Source: Rhizobium deserti (GTDB taxonomy: Bacteria; Pseudomonadota; Alphaproteobacteria; Rhizobiales; Rhizobiaceae). From it: a stretch of DNA of 64,000 bases. The notes beneath the pieces were generated by a model. It saw nothing but the letters and a program-made list of their open reading frames with translations. It was not told the DNA's origin and made no database searches. The position numbers and the translations under genes are program-made. Location: assembly GCF_004358025.1 (NCBI RefSeq), contig NZ_SMTL01000006.1, positions 168,295 through 232,294 on the forward strand, written 5' to 3'. Below, one piece after another: positions 9,060 to 18,470 of this stretch; position 1 is the stretch's first letter, and every line of letters starts with the position of its first letter.

Positions 9060-9770
9060 TCACCCGATCACACCACCGCCATCGACCCGGACATTCGACC
9101 CGGTAGCGAAAGGCGTGGTCATGAGGAAGAGCACCGCATTGGCGACATCGCCTGGTTGCCCGATGGTTTTGGCCGGAAGGCTCGCTGCGACACGCTCGAA
9201 CATGGACTTTCGACTGTCATCCTCCATCTTCGACCACAGCGGCGTGTCTATCAGGCCTGGCGAAACCGAGTTGACCCGTATCGGCGACAATTCGAGCGCC
9301 AGGCCACGACCAAGGGACTCGAGGGCCGCGTTGATCGCGCCTTGAAGCACTGACGACGCCGACGGACGCTCACTGAGAAAGCCGGAAATTAAAGTGAGCG
9401 ATCCGCGTTCGCTTATCCGAGCGGCCCGTGCGATCCGGTACGCTCCCCAGAACTTGCTCTCCATGGCCGTTTTCGCGTCATCGAGCGGTAGCTTGCGGAC
9501 AGGCCCGCTCGGTGTCTGCGCGGCAGAGATGACGATATGGTCCCAAGGGTCGCTTTCACGGAAGAACGCCTCGATGGCGATCTCGTCGGCGGTATCTATT
9601 ATTGCCGACGAAACGTTGCCAAGGGACTGGCGCGCGGCGGCGAGTTTGTCGGGCGAACGCGAGGCGATCGTCACCTCGGCACCCGCCAGTACGGCGGACT
9701 GTGCGACGGCGAATCCGATACCGGAGCTGCCGCCGACGACGAGGACACGTTGGTTGGTGAGGGATGGCAT
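9060..9770 (-). CDS. SDR-family oxidoreductase with altered catalytic residues
   Basis: A 236-residue short-chain dehydrogenase/reductase. The cofactor motif GGSSGIG lies near residue 12. The usual Tyr-x3-Lys pair is replaced: aligning AALESL with the family places Gln at the Tyr position and Asn at the Lys position (QGAIN). The enzyme may therefore be inactive, use other residues or bind a ligand only. The frame stays open upstream to 10061, but AAGGAG ahead of the ATG at 9770 settles the start. It precedes the VOC gene in an operon and is transcribed away from a LysR gene that probably controls both. Confidence 0.85.
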   Translation of the reverse strand: MPSLTNQRVLVVGGSSGIGFAVAQSAVLAGAEVTIASRSPDKLAAARQSLGNVSSAIIDTADEIAIEAFFRESDPWDHIVISAAQTPSGPVRKLPLDDAKTAMESKFWGAYRIARAARISERGSLTLISGFLSERPSASSVLQGAINAALESLGRGLALELSPIRVNSVSPGLIDTPLWSKMEDDSRKSMFERVAASLPAKTIGQPGDVANAVLFLMTTPFATGSNVRVDGGGVIG

Positions 9771-9828
9771 TTGCGTTCTCCTTGGTTGACCGTGTGCCGC
9801 GATATGCGCACGGAGGAAAGATAGTCGT

Positions 9829-9854
9829 TTGCGGCAGCCGCAAGAATGATCATT
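9829..9854. promoter_or_regulatory. Two adjacent palindromes between SDR and LysR genes
   Basis: TTGCGG-CAG-CCGCAA (9829-9843) and the perfect palindrome AATGATCATT (9845-9854) lie side by side in the 118-base divergent intergenic. Their position suits LysR binding sites controlling the SDR-VOC operon and the regulator itself. Assignment is by position only. Confidence 0.4.
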
Positions 9855-9888
9855 GTCGTCAACTGTCTCATGTGATATCAGCAAGAAT

Positions 9889-10779
9889 ATGAGTGACGGT
9901 TTCCTCGACATGCTTGTTTTCGTCCGTGTCACAGAAGCCGGGAGCCTTTCCCGCGCCGCGCGCGAACTCGGTTTTTCGCTTACGGTCGTCAGCCGCAAGC
10001 TGTCCCGCCTCGAGGAACGGCTGGGTGTCCGCCTTGTCAACAGAACGACCCGGTCCCTCACCCTGACCGAAGAGGGCTCCCGATTCTATGACAGAAGCGT
10101 ACGCATCCTCGCTGAAATAGAGGACGCGGAAACGGAAGCCGCGAGCGGAAGGGACTCGGCTATCGGAACTTTGAGGGTAACCGCGACTTTCGCCTTTGGG
10201 ATAAGATGGCTAGCGCCGCTCCTGGCCGAGTTTCAGCAGTCCCACCCATCCCTGAACGTCCGCCTGGACACGGCGGACGGGCTCGTCAACATCGTCGAAG
10301 AGGGCTACGATCTGGCGGTCAGATTCGGGTCTCTCGCCGATTCCAGCCTAATCGCACGACAGCTCGCGCCGAACAGGCGGGTTATATGCGCTGCGCCCGA
10401 GTATCTTGAGCGGTACGGGCGCCCATCGTCGGTCGAAGACCTCGTTGATCATGACATCGTGTCTTTCGGCGACACTCCGAACACGCACTGGAATTTCGAG
10501 GACGGGCGCTCGGTCAATGTTCGGAGCCGCCTTGGCACGAACAACGGTGAACTCGCCCATCGGTGGGCGTTGCAGGGACGAGGTCTGATCATGAAATCCA
10601 TATGGGACGTTGAGGACGATATTGCGTCGGGAAAGCTGGAGATCGTCCTGCCCGGGGAAAAACTGCCTTCGGCCCCTATACATGCGGTGTTTCCTCACAC
10701 CCGGCTGGCCGCTGCGAAGGTTCGCCTCTGCGTGGAATTTCTTGCTACTAGGCTCAAGCGCGCGTCTCGCGAGGCATGA
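9889..10779 (+). CDS. LysR-family transcriptional regulator
   Basis: A 296-residue regulator. The N-terminal helix-turn-helix spans about residues 5-65 (FVRVTEAGSLSRAARELGFS, then SRKLSRLEERLGVRLVNRTT), followed by the two-lobed effector domain. The start at 9889 places the helix-turn-helix where LysR proteins have it; an in-frame start at 9853 would add 12 unlikely residues. It is divergent from the SDR-VOC operon, the usual arrangement for a LysR protein and its target. The effector is unknown. Confidence 0.9.
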   Translation: MSDGFLDMLVFVRVTEAGSLSRAARELGFSLTVVSRKLSRLEERLGVRLVNRTTRSLTLTEEGSRFYDRSVRILAEIEDAETEAASGRDSAIGTLRVTATFAFGIRWLAPLLAEFQQSHPSLNVRLDTADGLVNIVEEGYDLAVRFGSLADSSLIARQLAPNRRVICAAPEYLERYGRPSSVEDLVDHDIVSFGDTPNTHWNFEDGRSVNVRSRLGTNNGELAHRWALQGRGLIMKSIWDVEDDIASGKLEIVLPGEKLPSAPIHAVFPHTRLAAAKVRLCVEFLATRLKRASREA

Positions 10780-11019
10780 CGGGCAAGACTGAAGAATGCC
10801 CTCGGTCAGGGACCCAGACGCAGTCGCTGATAGTCTGGCCTCAACCGTGCCTTGCGTCGCCTTCTACGCCATGGGCTCGGCAGTTCGATGGGAACCTAAG
10901 ATGATAAATGGCTTTCTGCAAGCATTGAGGCGTTAGTTAAACTCGCTCCAGGCGCTTTATTCATTCGTAACACAGCCGTTCGTTTCTGCGTCGCAGGCTC
11001 GGAAAGGCTGCCTTTTGCC

Positions 11020-14000
11020 TCACGCGCGGGGAGCCTCCACCGGTAGCGTAAATTCGAACCGGCAACCTGTTGCCCGGGTCTGTGCCAGTCGCATCTGCCC
11101 CCCGTGATGCTCCACGATCGTGCGACAGATCGAAAGTCCCATTCCCATGCCGTTTGCCTTGGAACTTTCGAACGGACGGAAGATGTTTTCAACGCGGTCG
11201 TCAGGAATCCCCGGTCCGTTGTCGCTGACTCCGACGACAATGAGCTCGTCGTCCTGCTTGACATCTATAGTAAGCCTCCGGTCATTGTCGCTTGCCTCCC
11301 GCATCGCCTCTATGGCGTTCAGAATAAGGTTTACGAAGACTTGCTGCAGTTGAACACGGTCAACCGGAACCGGCGGCAGCCCTTCGGGAATGTCCAGCTT
11401 CAGCGAGACCTTGGTTTTCTGAAGTTCGCCACGCGTCAAGATCGTGACGTCGGCGATGAGTTCTTTCAAGTCGGTCGGCTCGACGGCCATCGTTTCCTTC
11501 CGGAACATCTTCCGAATTCGGGTGACGATATCGCTGGCCCGACGCCCGTCGTCGACGACGTTTTTCAGGCTTGCTACTGCCCGACCGACGTCCGGTACAG
11601 GTCTCGAGAGCCATCGTAACGCCGCTCCGCCGCTTGCGACGATCCCGGTGAGTGGCTGATTGACTTCATGCGCGATGGAAGCGGCGAGTTCGCCCATGCT
11701 CGTCGCGCGCGCGACGTGCTCGAGCTCAGCCTGCACCTCTCTCAGATGGACGGCGCTTTTCTGGAGTTCGAACTCAACCCGCTTGCGTTCGGTAATGTCC
11801 ATGGTCGTGCCGACATACTCTATGACCTCGCCTGCTTCGCCTAGAACTATTCGTCCCGTGTAAAGCAACTGTTTAACTGCTCCATTGGGTAGCGTAGCTT
11901 GGAATTCGAACTGCAGGTCCTGCTTGAGTGCCGCTGCCGCCCTCATCGAGCTTTCCAGAAACGCGCGTTCTTCAGGAAGCATTCTCTCCAGCATGTCGCG
12001 CATGGTGCCCCCGACGTCGGCGATCCGGTAGCCGAAGATGTTGCCGTGCTCCTCGGACCACTGAAGCTTGTCGCTCTGGATATTCCAGGCCCAGCTTCCC
12101 GTATGGCTGATGCGCTGCCCTTCGGCTAGCAGAGCCTCGCTCTTCATCAGCGCCTCTTCGGAGTTCTTTCGCTCTATGACAAAGCTCGCCAGCTGCGTGA
12201 ACCGATCGATAGCCTGACGCTCTCGGTCACCCATGGTCCTGCGTCTGTCGGAGTAAACGGCGATCGTGCCGAAAACTGCGCCGCGCGCTGACATAATGGG
12301 TGTGGACCAGCATGTTCTGATGTTGAACCTTTGAGCTATCTGGCGGACTTCTACCCAAAGCGGGTCGGTTTCCACGTCTTCCACCAGGACCGGCTCGCCG
12401 CGAAACGCCGCAGTTCCGCAGGAACCCGCTTGCGGCCCGACTGGTATCCCGCCGACCTCCTCGTTGAAGCCTTCTGGCAGTCTGTATCCTCCCGCCGGCC
12501 GCAGCGTCTTGCCGTGCTCGTCCAGGAGCATGATCGAAACGAAGGCGCCGTCACTCAGGACGGTGAGCGTCTGGCAAAGCGAGTCCAAGATTGTTCCGAG
12601 CGGCTCTCCGGAGGCGATCATCTCGAAGGAGCGCTTCTCCCCTGCGAGAAGGATTTCCGCTCTCTTCAGATCGTCGATGTCGCTCTCTGACCCGTAGCAT
12701 CTGACGATTCTTCCAGTGGAGTCGCATAGCGGCTTGGCTCTTACGATGAACCAGCGGTACTCGCCGTCATGCCGACGGAGGCGCGCCTCCAGACCGCTCA
12801 TTTCCCTTGTGGTGACGATCCGGTACCACGTCGCAGCCGACTCGGCCCGGTCGTCGGGATGGAAAACATACTTCCAGCCACCGTTACGTGCCTCGTTAGG
12901 CGTCAGCCCCGTATATTCGTACCACTCCTTGTTGAACCATTCGTCTCCCCCGTTTGCGTCCGCGCTCCAGATCATGGACGGCATCGTGTCGTTAGACATC
13001 CGGAACTCTTGCTCGCTCTCGGCTAGAAGCGCCTTCTCGTGCCTTAGCTCTGCAAAAGACCTACTATTTTCGAGAGCGATCGCAACCTGGGGTGCGACGG
13101 CTTGTAGAACCGCGACAGCCTCCGGATCAAATCCACTGCTTCCTACGGCGAGGCGGAGGAAGAGCACGCCAGCCAGCCGAGATTTCTTGACCAGAGGTAT
13201 ATAGAGCGCAGTGGCCGCGGGTGGCTTGCCGGACTCCGGCCCCGGCTGAGCGTCGCCCGCGTCGCAGGCCCACACGACCTCCAGCGTTCGAGCCGCTTCC
13301 ATTACATGCGGACTTGATACGTCACTTTCTTGGGCAAGTGTAGGGTCAAGGTCGATCGCCGCGCCATAGGTGCTTGCTTTCCCCTTCGCGTCGACCCAGA
13401 TCTCACCATCCCGCAACTCGAGAAGAATAGCTTCTTCAGCACCCGACATGTGCAAGAAACTTTTGATGATGGTTTCGGAGAGATGGCCCTTTTCGATGGT
13501 GGCGGAAAAGGTCTGCGACATTTCGAGAACGGCAGCTACGAGGCTTCCTGAAGCGTCGGGTGCGCCCACTCTCAGCTTAACAGCGGTCGCATCGGCAAAA
13601 TATTCCGGGTAGGCCTCTCCGAGTTGAGCGACTTTTCCGCGCGCGCCCCAGCGCATGTAGCAGTCTCGCGCCTTTACGAAATGGTCATTCGCGGAACGGA
13701 CGGCGCCGTATCTGCGATAGAAGCGGCCCGCCGTCTCGTAGGCCAGCGCCTCGTCGGCCAGGAGACCATATCTGGAAGCGAGCTCGATCGACTGTTCGTA
13801 CAGGCGCTCAGCCTTCTTGAACTGACCGTCGATGCGCGCGACCTCGGCAAGCCCGAGCAACTGTTTCCCGAGGAATGTCTCGGGGCACGTTGCCGCCCAC
13901 CGGGCGAGCCAGTCCACGTTACCGACGATCGTCGCGTAGCTTTCGTCAGGGCCATCTTCGCACATGGCGGCCGATGCCAGCGCCGAAATGAAATGAAAGT

Positions 14001-15165
14001 CCACGAGTTGGATATGGCCCGTCGAGGCCCAGGTTAGGCCTGCAGCTTGCTCCATCGCATGTCTGGCCTTTTCGAACTCGCCATACATGAAAAACGCCTG
14101 AGCTTTTAATATCCAGTAGTAGCAGATATAAGTTGGCGTCTGCGCCGGCACAAAACTGGACTCGAAATCGCGGGCAGAAAAAAGCTTGTCGTCGAAAACG
14201 TCGTCACTGCCGCGACCTTGCCGCATCGCCTCGACAAACCTGCGTTGCGCGGTCAGGGGCAACAGGTTCGCGACGAAATCCGCCTTTACGACAAGGTCGG
14301 TCGATGTGTCTATTTCGGCGGAGATCTGTTCGAGATCGTCTCCTCGGGCGATCCTATGGGTCACTATCCTGACGTACGCGTAGCAAAGGAAAGGAATGTC
14401 GTTGCTTCGGCTGCGTGCTGCAATGCAGGATCTGGTCAACTCGATCACGTCGCCGAGCGGACGGGTCCAGATTGCGACAAGTTCCAGAAAGGTGATCGCC
14501 TTGGGCTCATATTCCCAGAAGCCGTATCGCTGCACGACCGTGAGAGCGAGTTCGCAAAAAATCATACCGTCCTTGTAACGGCCAAAATGGTGGCCTATGA
14601 AAAACCCGAAAAGGACGAAAGTCAGGACGGCCTGTTCTGTTAGCCCGTACTGCAGCGTGATAGTCACCATGTGGCAGAGCGTGACGCCCAGCAGCCTCTC
14701 GTCGGTGAGATACGCCGAGTTGCTCATCGCGGCGAGCACGCTCATCACCGCTTTCATTTCGTTGTCTTCCATCATGTGAAGATCGACTAGATCCTCAACT
14801 GGACGTCCATCCAGTCTTGCCCAAACGCCAATCGCCTGGGTCTCGAGTTCGAGCTGATCCGGGCGCTCCGGTATGACGATTCCGAATTCCTGAAGGCAGG
14901 CAAGCGCTACGGTGATGCTTTCAGGCACCTCCGATCGACGAAGGTGTAGTTCGATCTGCAGGCAGCAGGCCGCTGCTCTGTCGATCTTGTTCGCGGCCAA
15001 GTCCCAGAGAAGGTTGATGCGCCCCTCTGTCAGGGACAGGTTCTCGGAAGACATGCTTGACTTCGCTATGCCAAGTGCTTCGGCGAATCCCACTGGATCC
15101 GTGGCGTCAGCACCGGACGTCGCGGAAACTTCGGCGTGTCCTGTTGTTTCCTGCTTGGACGACAT
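11020..15165 (-). CDS. Multi-domain sensor histidine kinase lacking the usual N-terminal kinase and ATPase
   Basis: A 1381-residue predicted cytoplasmic sensor kinase. Order: helical TPR-like region (about 30-560), GAF, PAS (around 740-850), GAF, PAS (around 1030-1130), phospho-acceptor domain with His1166 (SIAHEVNQP) and ATPase domain (NLILNAIEAM; SDNGPGIP; GMGMGLSICRTIVEHHGG). The helical region matches the middle of rhizobial trifunctional Ser/Thr kinase/ATPase/histidine kinase proteins, which are several hundred residues longer. The Ser/Thr kinase and AAA domains are absent, and I see no remnant upstream (positions above 15165). The kinase half is intact, so it is probably functional. No response regulator is adjacent; the nearest is the lone receiver at 16754. 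Confidence 0.85.
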   Translation of the reverse strand: MSSKQETTGHAEVSATSGADATDPVGFAEALGIAKSSMSSENLSLTEGRINLLWDLAANKIDRAAACCLQIELHLRRSEVPESITVALACLQEFGIVIPERPDQLELETQAIGVWARLDGRPVEDLVDLHMMEDNEMKAVMSVLAAMSNSAYLTDERLLGVTLCHMVTITLQYGLTEQAVLTFVLFGFFIGHHFGRYKDGMIFCELALTVVQRYGFWEYEPKAITFLELVAIWTRPLGDVIELTRSCIAARSRSNDIPFLCYAYVRIVTHRIARGDDLEQISAEIDTSTDLVVKADFVANLLPLTAQRRFVEAMRQGRGSDDVFDDKLFSARDFESSFVPAQTPTYICYYWILKAQAFFMYGEFEKARHAMEQAAGLTWASTGHIQLVDFHFISALASAAMCEDGPDESYATIVGNVDWLARWAATCPETFLGKQLLGLAEVARIDGQFKKAERLYEQSIELASRYGLLADEALAYETAGRFYRRYGAVRSANDHFVKARDCYMRWGARGKVAQLGEAYPEYFADATAVKLRVGAPDASGSLVAAVLEMSQTFSATIEKGHLSETIIKSFLHMSGAEEAILLELRDGEIWVDAKGKASTYGAAIDLDPTLAQESDVSSPHVMEAARTLEVVWACDAGDAQPGPESGKPPAATALYIPLVKKSRLAGVLFLRLAVGSSGFDPEAVAVLQAVAPQVAIALENSRSFAELRHEKALLAESEQEFRMSNDTMPSMIWSADANGGDEWFNKEWYEYTGLTPNEARNGGWKYVFHPDDRAESAATWYRIVTTREMSGLEARLRRHDGEYRWFIVRAKPLCDSTGRIVRCYGSESDIDDLKRAEILLAGEKRSFEMIASGEPLGTILDSLCQTLTVLSDGAFVSIMLLDEHGKTLRPAGGYRLPEGFNEEVGGIPVGPQAGSCGTAAFRGEPVLVEDVETDPLWVEVRQIAQRFNIRTCWSTPIMSARGAVFGTIAVYSDRRRTMGDRERQAIDRFTQLASFVIERKNSEEALMKSEALLAEGQRISHTGSWAWNIQSDKLQWSEEHGNIFGYRIADVGGTMRDMLERMLPEERAFLESSMRAAAALKQDLQFEFQATLPNGAVKQLLYTGRIVLGEAGEVIEYVGTTMDITERKRVEFELQKSAVHLREVQAELEHVARATSMGELAASIAHEVNQPLTGIVASGGAALRWLSRPVPDVGRAVASLKNVVDDGRRASDIVTRIRKMFRKETMAVEPTDLKELIADVTILTRGELQKTKVSLKLDIPEGLPPVPVDRVQLQQVFVNLILNAIEAMREASDNDRRLTIDVKQDDELIVVGVSDNGPGIPDDRVENIFRPFESSKANGMGMGLSICRTIVEHHGGQMRLAQTRATGCRFEFTLPVEAPRA

Positions 15166-15695
15166 CCGTTCGCTCTATGACTCTTGCTCTAGACGCTGCG
15201 TTCTAGCTTTTTCTTGTGGCACCTCTGCCGACACTTGAAAACCGCTCAGTCGTTGTCGCGAGTAAAAAACCCGGGAGGCTTCCGCGCAGGCGGTTCCCGG
15301 CAAGACGTCATCGCCGCCAGGCTCGTAAATTCCTAAGACACCAGTGCGGCTATGCCGAGAGCGGAGCGCCGAGTATCCGGATTGCGGCCAGCCATGCCGG
15401 CCAAGGGCCTGCATGGCCTTGCCGCGGTGTCAGACCATCGGCCATCCGTCGTGTAGGCCAGGATAGGCAAACTATGAACAACGTGCATCACGTCAAGCCC
15501 CCGGGGGCTAGGGCGGCAGCCCACAGCTGATCGAAATCGCGGCTGCGGCGTTGTCCGGCACGTTTACCGCCCTCGCTGTCACGCGCTTTCCTCGGACATC
15601 GGCTTACCTCCCCTCAAGGACGGTTTGAGACGAGATGTACAAGAACGCCGCTCTCCATCTGCCTACATCTACCGGGTATGCAATGGAGATCCGCA
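15166..15695. other. Intergenic region, no gene seen
   Basis: 530 bases between the divergent kinase and cupin genes. No frame has protein-like content on either strand. A 14-bp GC-rich perfect palindrome (AGCCCCCGGGGGCT) sits at 15496-15509; its role is unknown. Promoters for both flanking genes should lie here. Confidence 0.3.
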
Positions 15696-16124
15696 ATGAC
15701 TACTGAAAGCGAACAGCGCTCCGCACGGTTCAACGTGCTCGAGATCATCAAACATTTTCCAGAAACGGCAGAAACACTGCTTGTCGACCAGTACCTCACG
15801 AGCACTGAGGCCGCGAGCGCGCGGGTCTTCCGTGTCTACAAGGGCACGCCACCGCACTACCACGTTGGCTGCGACGAGTATCTGTTCGTGCTGTCGGGCC
15901 GGGGCACGTTCTGGATGGAAGACGCCTCGACCGAGGCGGAATTCGGTCCGGGCCAGCTTCTGTATTTCAAGAAGGGGACGGTCCACGCCCTTCCCGAGAT
16001 CCGTGAAGAACCCGTGGTCTTCCTCTCCGTGGACACTCCGAGACGCGAACCGACCGACATTGTCTTCGTCAACCCGGAAGACGGCACGCCGGCGACTTTC
16101 CTGGCGCGCAACGTAAAGGACTGA
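15696..16124 (+). CDS. Cupin-domain protein
   Basis: A 142-residue single-domain cupin (small beta barrel). Motif 1 is PPHYHVGCDEYLFVLSGRG and motif 2 is GQLLYFKKGTVHALP, giving the His, His, Glu and His metal ligands. The start at 15696 has GGAG 7 bases upstream; an in-frame ATG at 15678 lacks a binding site. Small cupins may be metal-dependent enzymes or ligand binders, and the substrate is not predictable. It stands alone, divergent from the large kinase. Confidence 0.85.
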   Translation: MTTESEQRSARFNVLEIIKHFPETAETLLVDQYLTSTEAASARVFRVYKGTPPHYHVGCDEYLFVLSGRGTFWMEDASTEAEFGPGQLLYFKKGTVHALPEIREEPVVFLSVDTPRREPTDIVFVNPEDGTPATFLARNVKD

Positions 16125-16167
16125 ACGGAACAAAGGCCGGGGTCAGCAAGGAGGCGGCACGAAGCTG

Positions 16168-16750
16168 TCGTCATCCTCTGCTGTGCATCTCCTTCCAACG
16201 CGACAGCGGAATTCCCCGTACGAGGCGGTCTTTCACCTTGTCCGGAGTTATGCCGTACCTGGCCGCCAACTCTATCCACGCCCTGTTCCTGCTCGGCCAG
16301 GTTTCCCTTTCGAACGTGAATTCTTTTTTGATGTGGGTCCGATCGGAGTGGTGAGGGCCTCTTCTACAGACATCCCCGCTTTAGACGGAATTGGTAGGTG
16401 CCGCTGCCGATGCAGTATTCTTTCAACGCCTGTTCAACAGAAGGCCAGGTTCTTCCAAAGGCTGCGACGGGCTTACCTTGTGCCCGTTCAATAATCGCCT
16501 TCTGATTCATCCACGTCCAGTTCGTCGGTCCCCATGGCCGCTGCTAGTTGATTCTCGTGAGGCGCCCCTGTCCGCGATTGCCGATCACGTCAGCTTTGAA
16601 GCGGTCGTAGTCCAGCCCCCACATCTGCATGCTTGCTGTGCTTGCGAGCCCTGGAGGGCAACGGCTTGTTTCCCTTGAAACGGCTCTCGATGACATGTTC
16701 GGGTAGCCCGGTTTCCTCGGACAGTACGCGACGCATCGAGAGTTTGGAGG
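16168..16750 (-). pseudogene. Broken repeat protein with NUMOD-like modules
   Basis: The minus strand carries pieces of one protein in several frames. Read downward from 16750: a module ending GLPEHVIESRF; then WGLDYDRFKADVIGNRG; then FGRTWPSVEQALKEY ending RLKRG; and, after further shifts, RETWPSRNRAWIELAARYG ending at a stop near 16168. The shared pattern (G.TWPS..xA...YG...xRLxRG) is like the short helix-turn-helix repeats (NUMOD type) in some homing-endonuclease and phage or plasmid proteins. At least three frameshifts break it and no single frame covers it. I made the reconstruction by eye; the family name is tentative. Confidence 0.4.
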
Positions 16751-16753
16751 CCC

Positions 16754-17179
16754 TTAGCGAGCTTGAGCACCGATAACGCACCGGACGAGTTCGTCGGCGT
16801 CAATCGGCTTATTGAGGAAATGGACCGCTCCATTTTCAAGCGCTTTAGCTCTCGTGACTTCGTCGTCCTGGGAAGTCACGAAAACGATCGGAAGAGCGCA
16901 ATGCTGGCGCTTCAACTGTGACTGAAGCTCCAGACCACTGAGGCCCGGCAATCGCTGGTCCAAGATCAAGCAATTGACTTCGTTCTGGCAATTCGAGGCA
17001 ATGAACTCCTCCGCAGAACCAAAAGCCCGCACCTCGTACCCATAGGACGACATCAGGTCCGCATAAGCGACCCGTACTCCGTCGTCATCCTCCACTATGG
17101 CGATCGTCAGCAAATCACATGGCTCCGATGGCCTATCTTGGGAGAGCCGCGTGGGCTCTCCGGTATGGTTGTCACACAA
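16754..17179 (-). CDS. Receiver-only response regulator
   Basis: A 141-residue protein that is essentially one CheY-like receiver: acidic pair at Asp31-Asp32, phospho-acceptor Asp74 (CLILDQRLPG) and Lys124 (FLNKPID). No output domain. Such stand-alone receivers (FixJ or DivK-like) relay phosphate or titrate a kinase. The first codon is TTG at 17179 with a poor binding site, so the true start could be slightly downstream. It is the closest receiver to the 1381-residue kinase, about 1.6 kb away on the same strand, and could be its partner. Confidence 0.8.
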   Translation of the reverse strand: MCDNHTGEPTRLSQDRPSEPCDLLTIAIVEDDDGVRVAYADLMSSYGYEVRAFGSAEEFIASNCQNEVNCLILDQRLPGLSGLELQSQLKRQHCALPIVFVTSQDDEVTRAKALENGAVHFLNKPIDADELVRCVIGAQAR

Positions 17180-17532
17180 TCCATCTCGGATTTTTGTGTA
17201 TGAACAGGCTTGCGCACAATGTCATTCAAGCAAAAAGGGCCTCCCATCCCAGCGCGGTTTCCGCTGCAAACTCAGCCCGTTCAAGCCGGAATCTGGTAAC
17301 CCTGGCTCTGAGCGCGCGTCCTGCCGCGAGAACCGAACTCAAGAACCTTTATCAGACGGCAATCTCCCGTCCACCTACCTCTAGGTATAGAGCCGCGGAC
17401 ACGGTTGCCGGGCGCGATGATACAATAACGTCAATCCCCGTTGTCATAACTTGCCCATAACGACAACTCACCAGGCCAAGTGCCTTTGGAAACAGCGGCG
17501 CCGCAGACGGTGCCGCCGAAAGGGAGCCAGAC
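17180..17532. other. Intergenic region, no gene seen
   Basis: 353 bases between the divergent receiver and aldo/keto reductase genes. No protein-like frame. It presumably holds both promoters; no clear operator was found. Confidence 0.3.
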
Positions 17533-18399
17533 ATGACAGACGCCGTCAAACCCATCGCATCGGCATCAGGCACAATGCAAATCGGCGATTTCGTCGTCAA
17601 TCGGCTCGGCTTCGGCTCGATGCGGTTGACCGGACGCGGCATCTGGGGGCCCCCGGTAGACCGCGATCAGGCGCTGGCCACGCTGCGTCGTGCGCCCGAA
17701 CTGGGCGTAAATTTTATCGACACCGCGGATTCGTACGGCCCGGATGTGGCGGAAGAACTGATCGGTGAGGCGCTGGCTGGCCGTCAAGACGTCCTTGTCG
17801 CCACAAAGGCCGGACTTCGGCGTCCGGGTCCGGACCAGTGGATGCCCGACGGTCGGCCGGAATACCTGATCGAACGCGCCAGAGGCAGCCTCAAGAAGCT
17901 CGGCGTCGAACGGATCGGACTCTGGCAGCTGCATCGCATCGATCCGCGTGTGCCCATGCAGGACCAGTTTGCCGCCATCCGCCAGCTTCTCGACGAAGGC
18001 GTGATCGCCAACGCTGGCTTGAGCGAAGTCTCCATTTCCGAGATCGAAGTCGCCTCCCGGTACTTCAAGGTCGCAACGGTCCAAAACCGCTACAATCTCG
18101 TCGATCGCGGAAGCGAGGACGTTCTCGACTATTGCGAACGGAACGGTATCGGCTTCATTCCGTGGTTCCCGCTTGCTGCAGGCGACCTCGCTCGCCCTGG
18201 CGGCGTTCTCGACTCGCTCGCCAAGCGTCATGGCGCTACACCCGGCCAGATCGCCTTGGCGTGGATGCTCAAGCGCAGCCCGGTCATGCTGCCCATCCCC
18301 GGTACGTCCAAAGTCAATCACCTCGAGCAGAATGTAGCCGCGGCCCGTATTCGCCTGTCCGACGACGAATTCCAGGAGCTGGACCGAAACGTCCGCTGA
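17533..18399 (+). CDS. Aldo/keto reductase family oxidoreductase
   Basis: A 288-residue NADPH-dependent reductase of the (beta/alpha)8 AKR family. The catalytic tetrad is complete: Asp63 and Tyr68 (FIDTADSY), Lys92 (VATKAG) and His134 (LWQLHRID). The late segment [16 protein letters not shown] is the cofactor phosphate-binding region. GGGAG lies just upstream of the start. The TehA-like gene follows after 71 bases on the same strand, so they may be co-transcribed. Likely reduces a reactive carbonyl; substrate unknown. Confidence 0.9.
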   Translation: MTDAVKPIASASGTMQIGDFVVNRLGFGSMRLTGRGIWGPPVDRDQALATLRRAPELGVNFIDTADSYGPDVAEELIGEALAGRQDVLVATKAGLRRPGPDQWMPDGRPEYLIERARGSLKKLGVERIGLWQLHRIDPRVPMQDQFAAIRQLLDEGVIANAGLSEVSISEIEVASRYFKVATVQNRYNLVDRGSEDVLDYCERNGIGFIPWFPLAAGDLARPGGVLDSLAKRHGATPGQIALAWMLKRSPVMLPIPGTSKVNHLEQNVAAARIRLSDDEFQELDRNVR

Positions 18400-18470
18400 C
18401 GGCTGCCGTCGAAACCGCCGCTCGAACGAGGCGACGGGCATCTTACTCAACTCCTCGAACCAGGTGTACC

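Noticed and set aside
15496..15509. Perfect GC-rich 14-bp palindrome
   Set aside because: Striking but isolated; simple C/G runs make chance likely and it suits no known operator.
17838..18470. Upstream extension of the TehA-like frame
   Set aside because: It runs through the aldo/keto reductase gene in another frame; homologues begin at the ATG at 18471.
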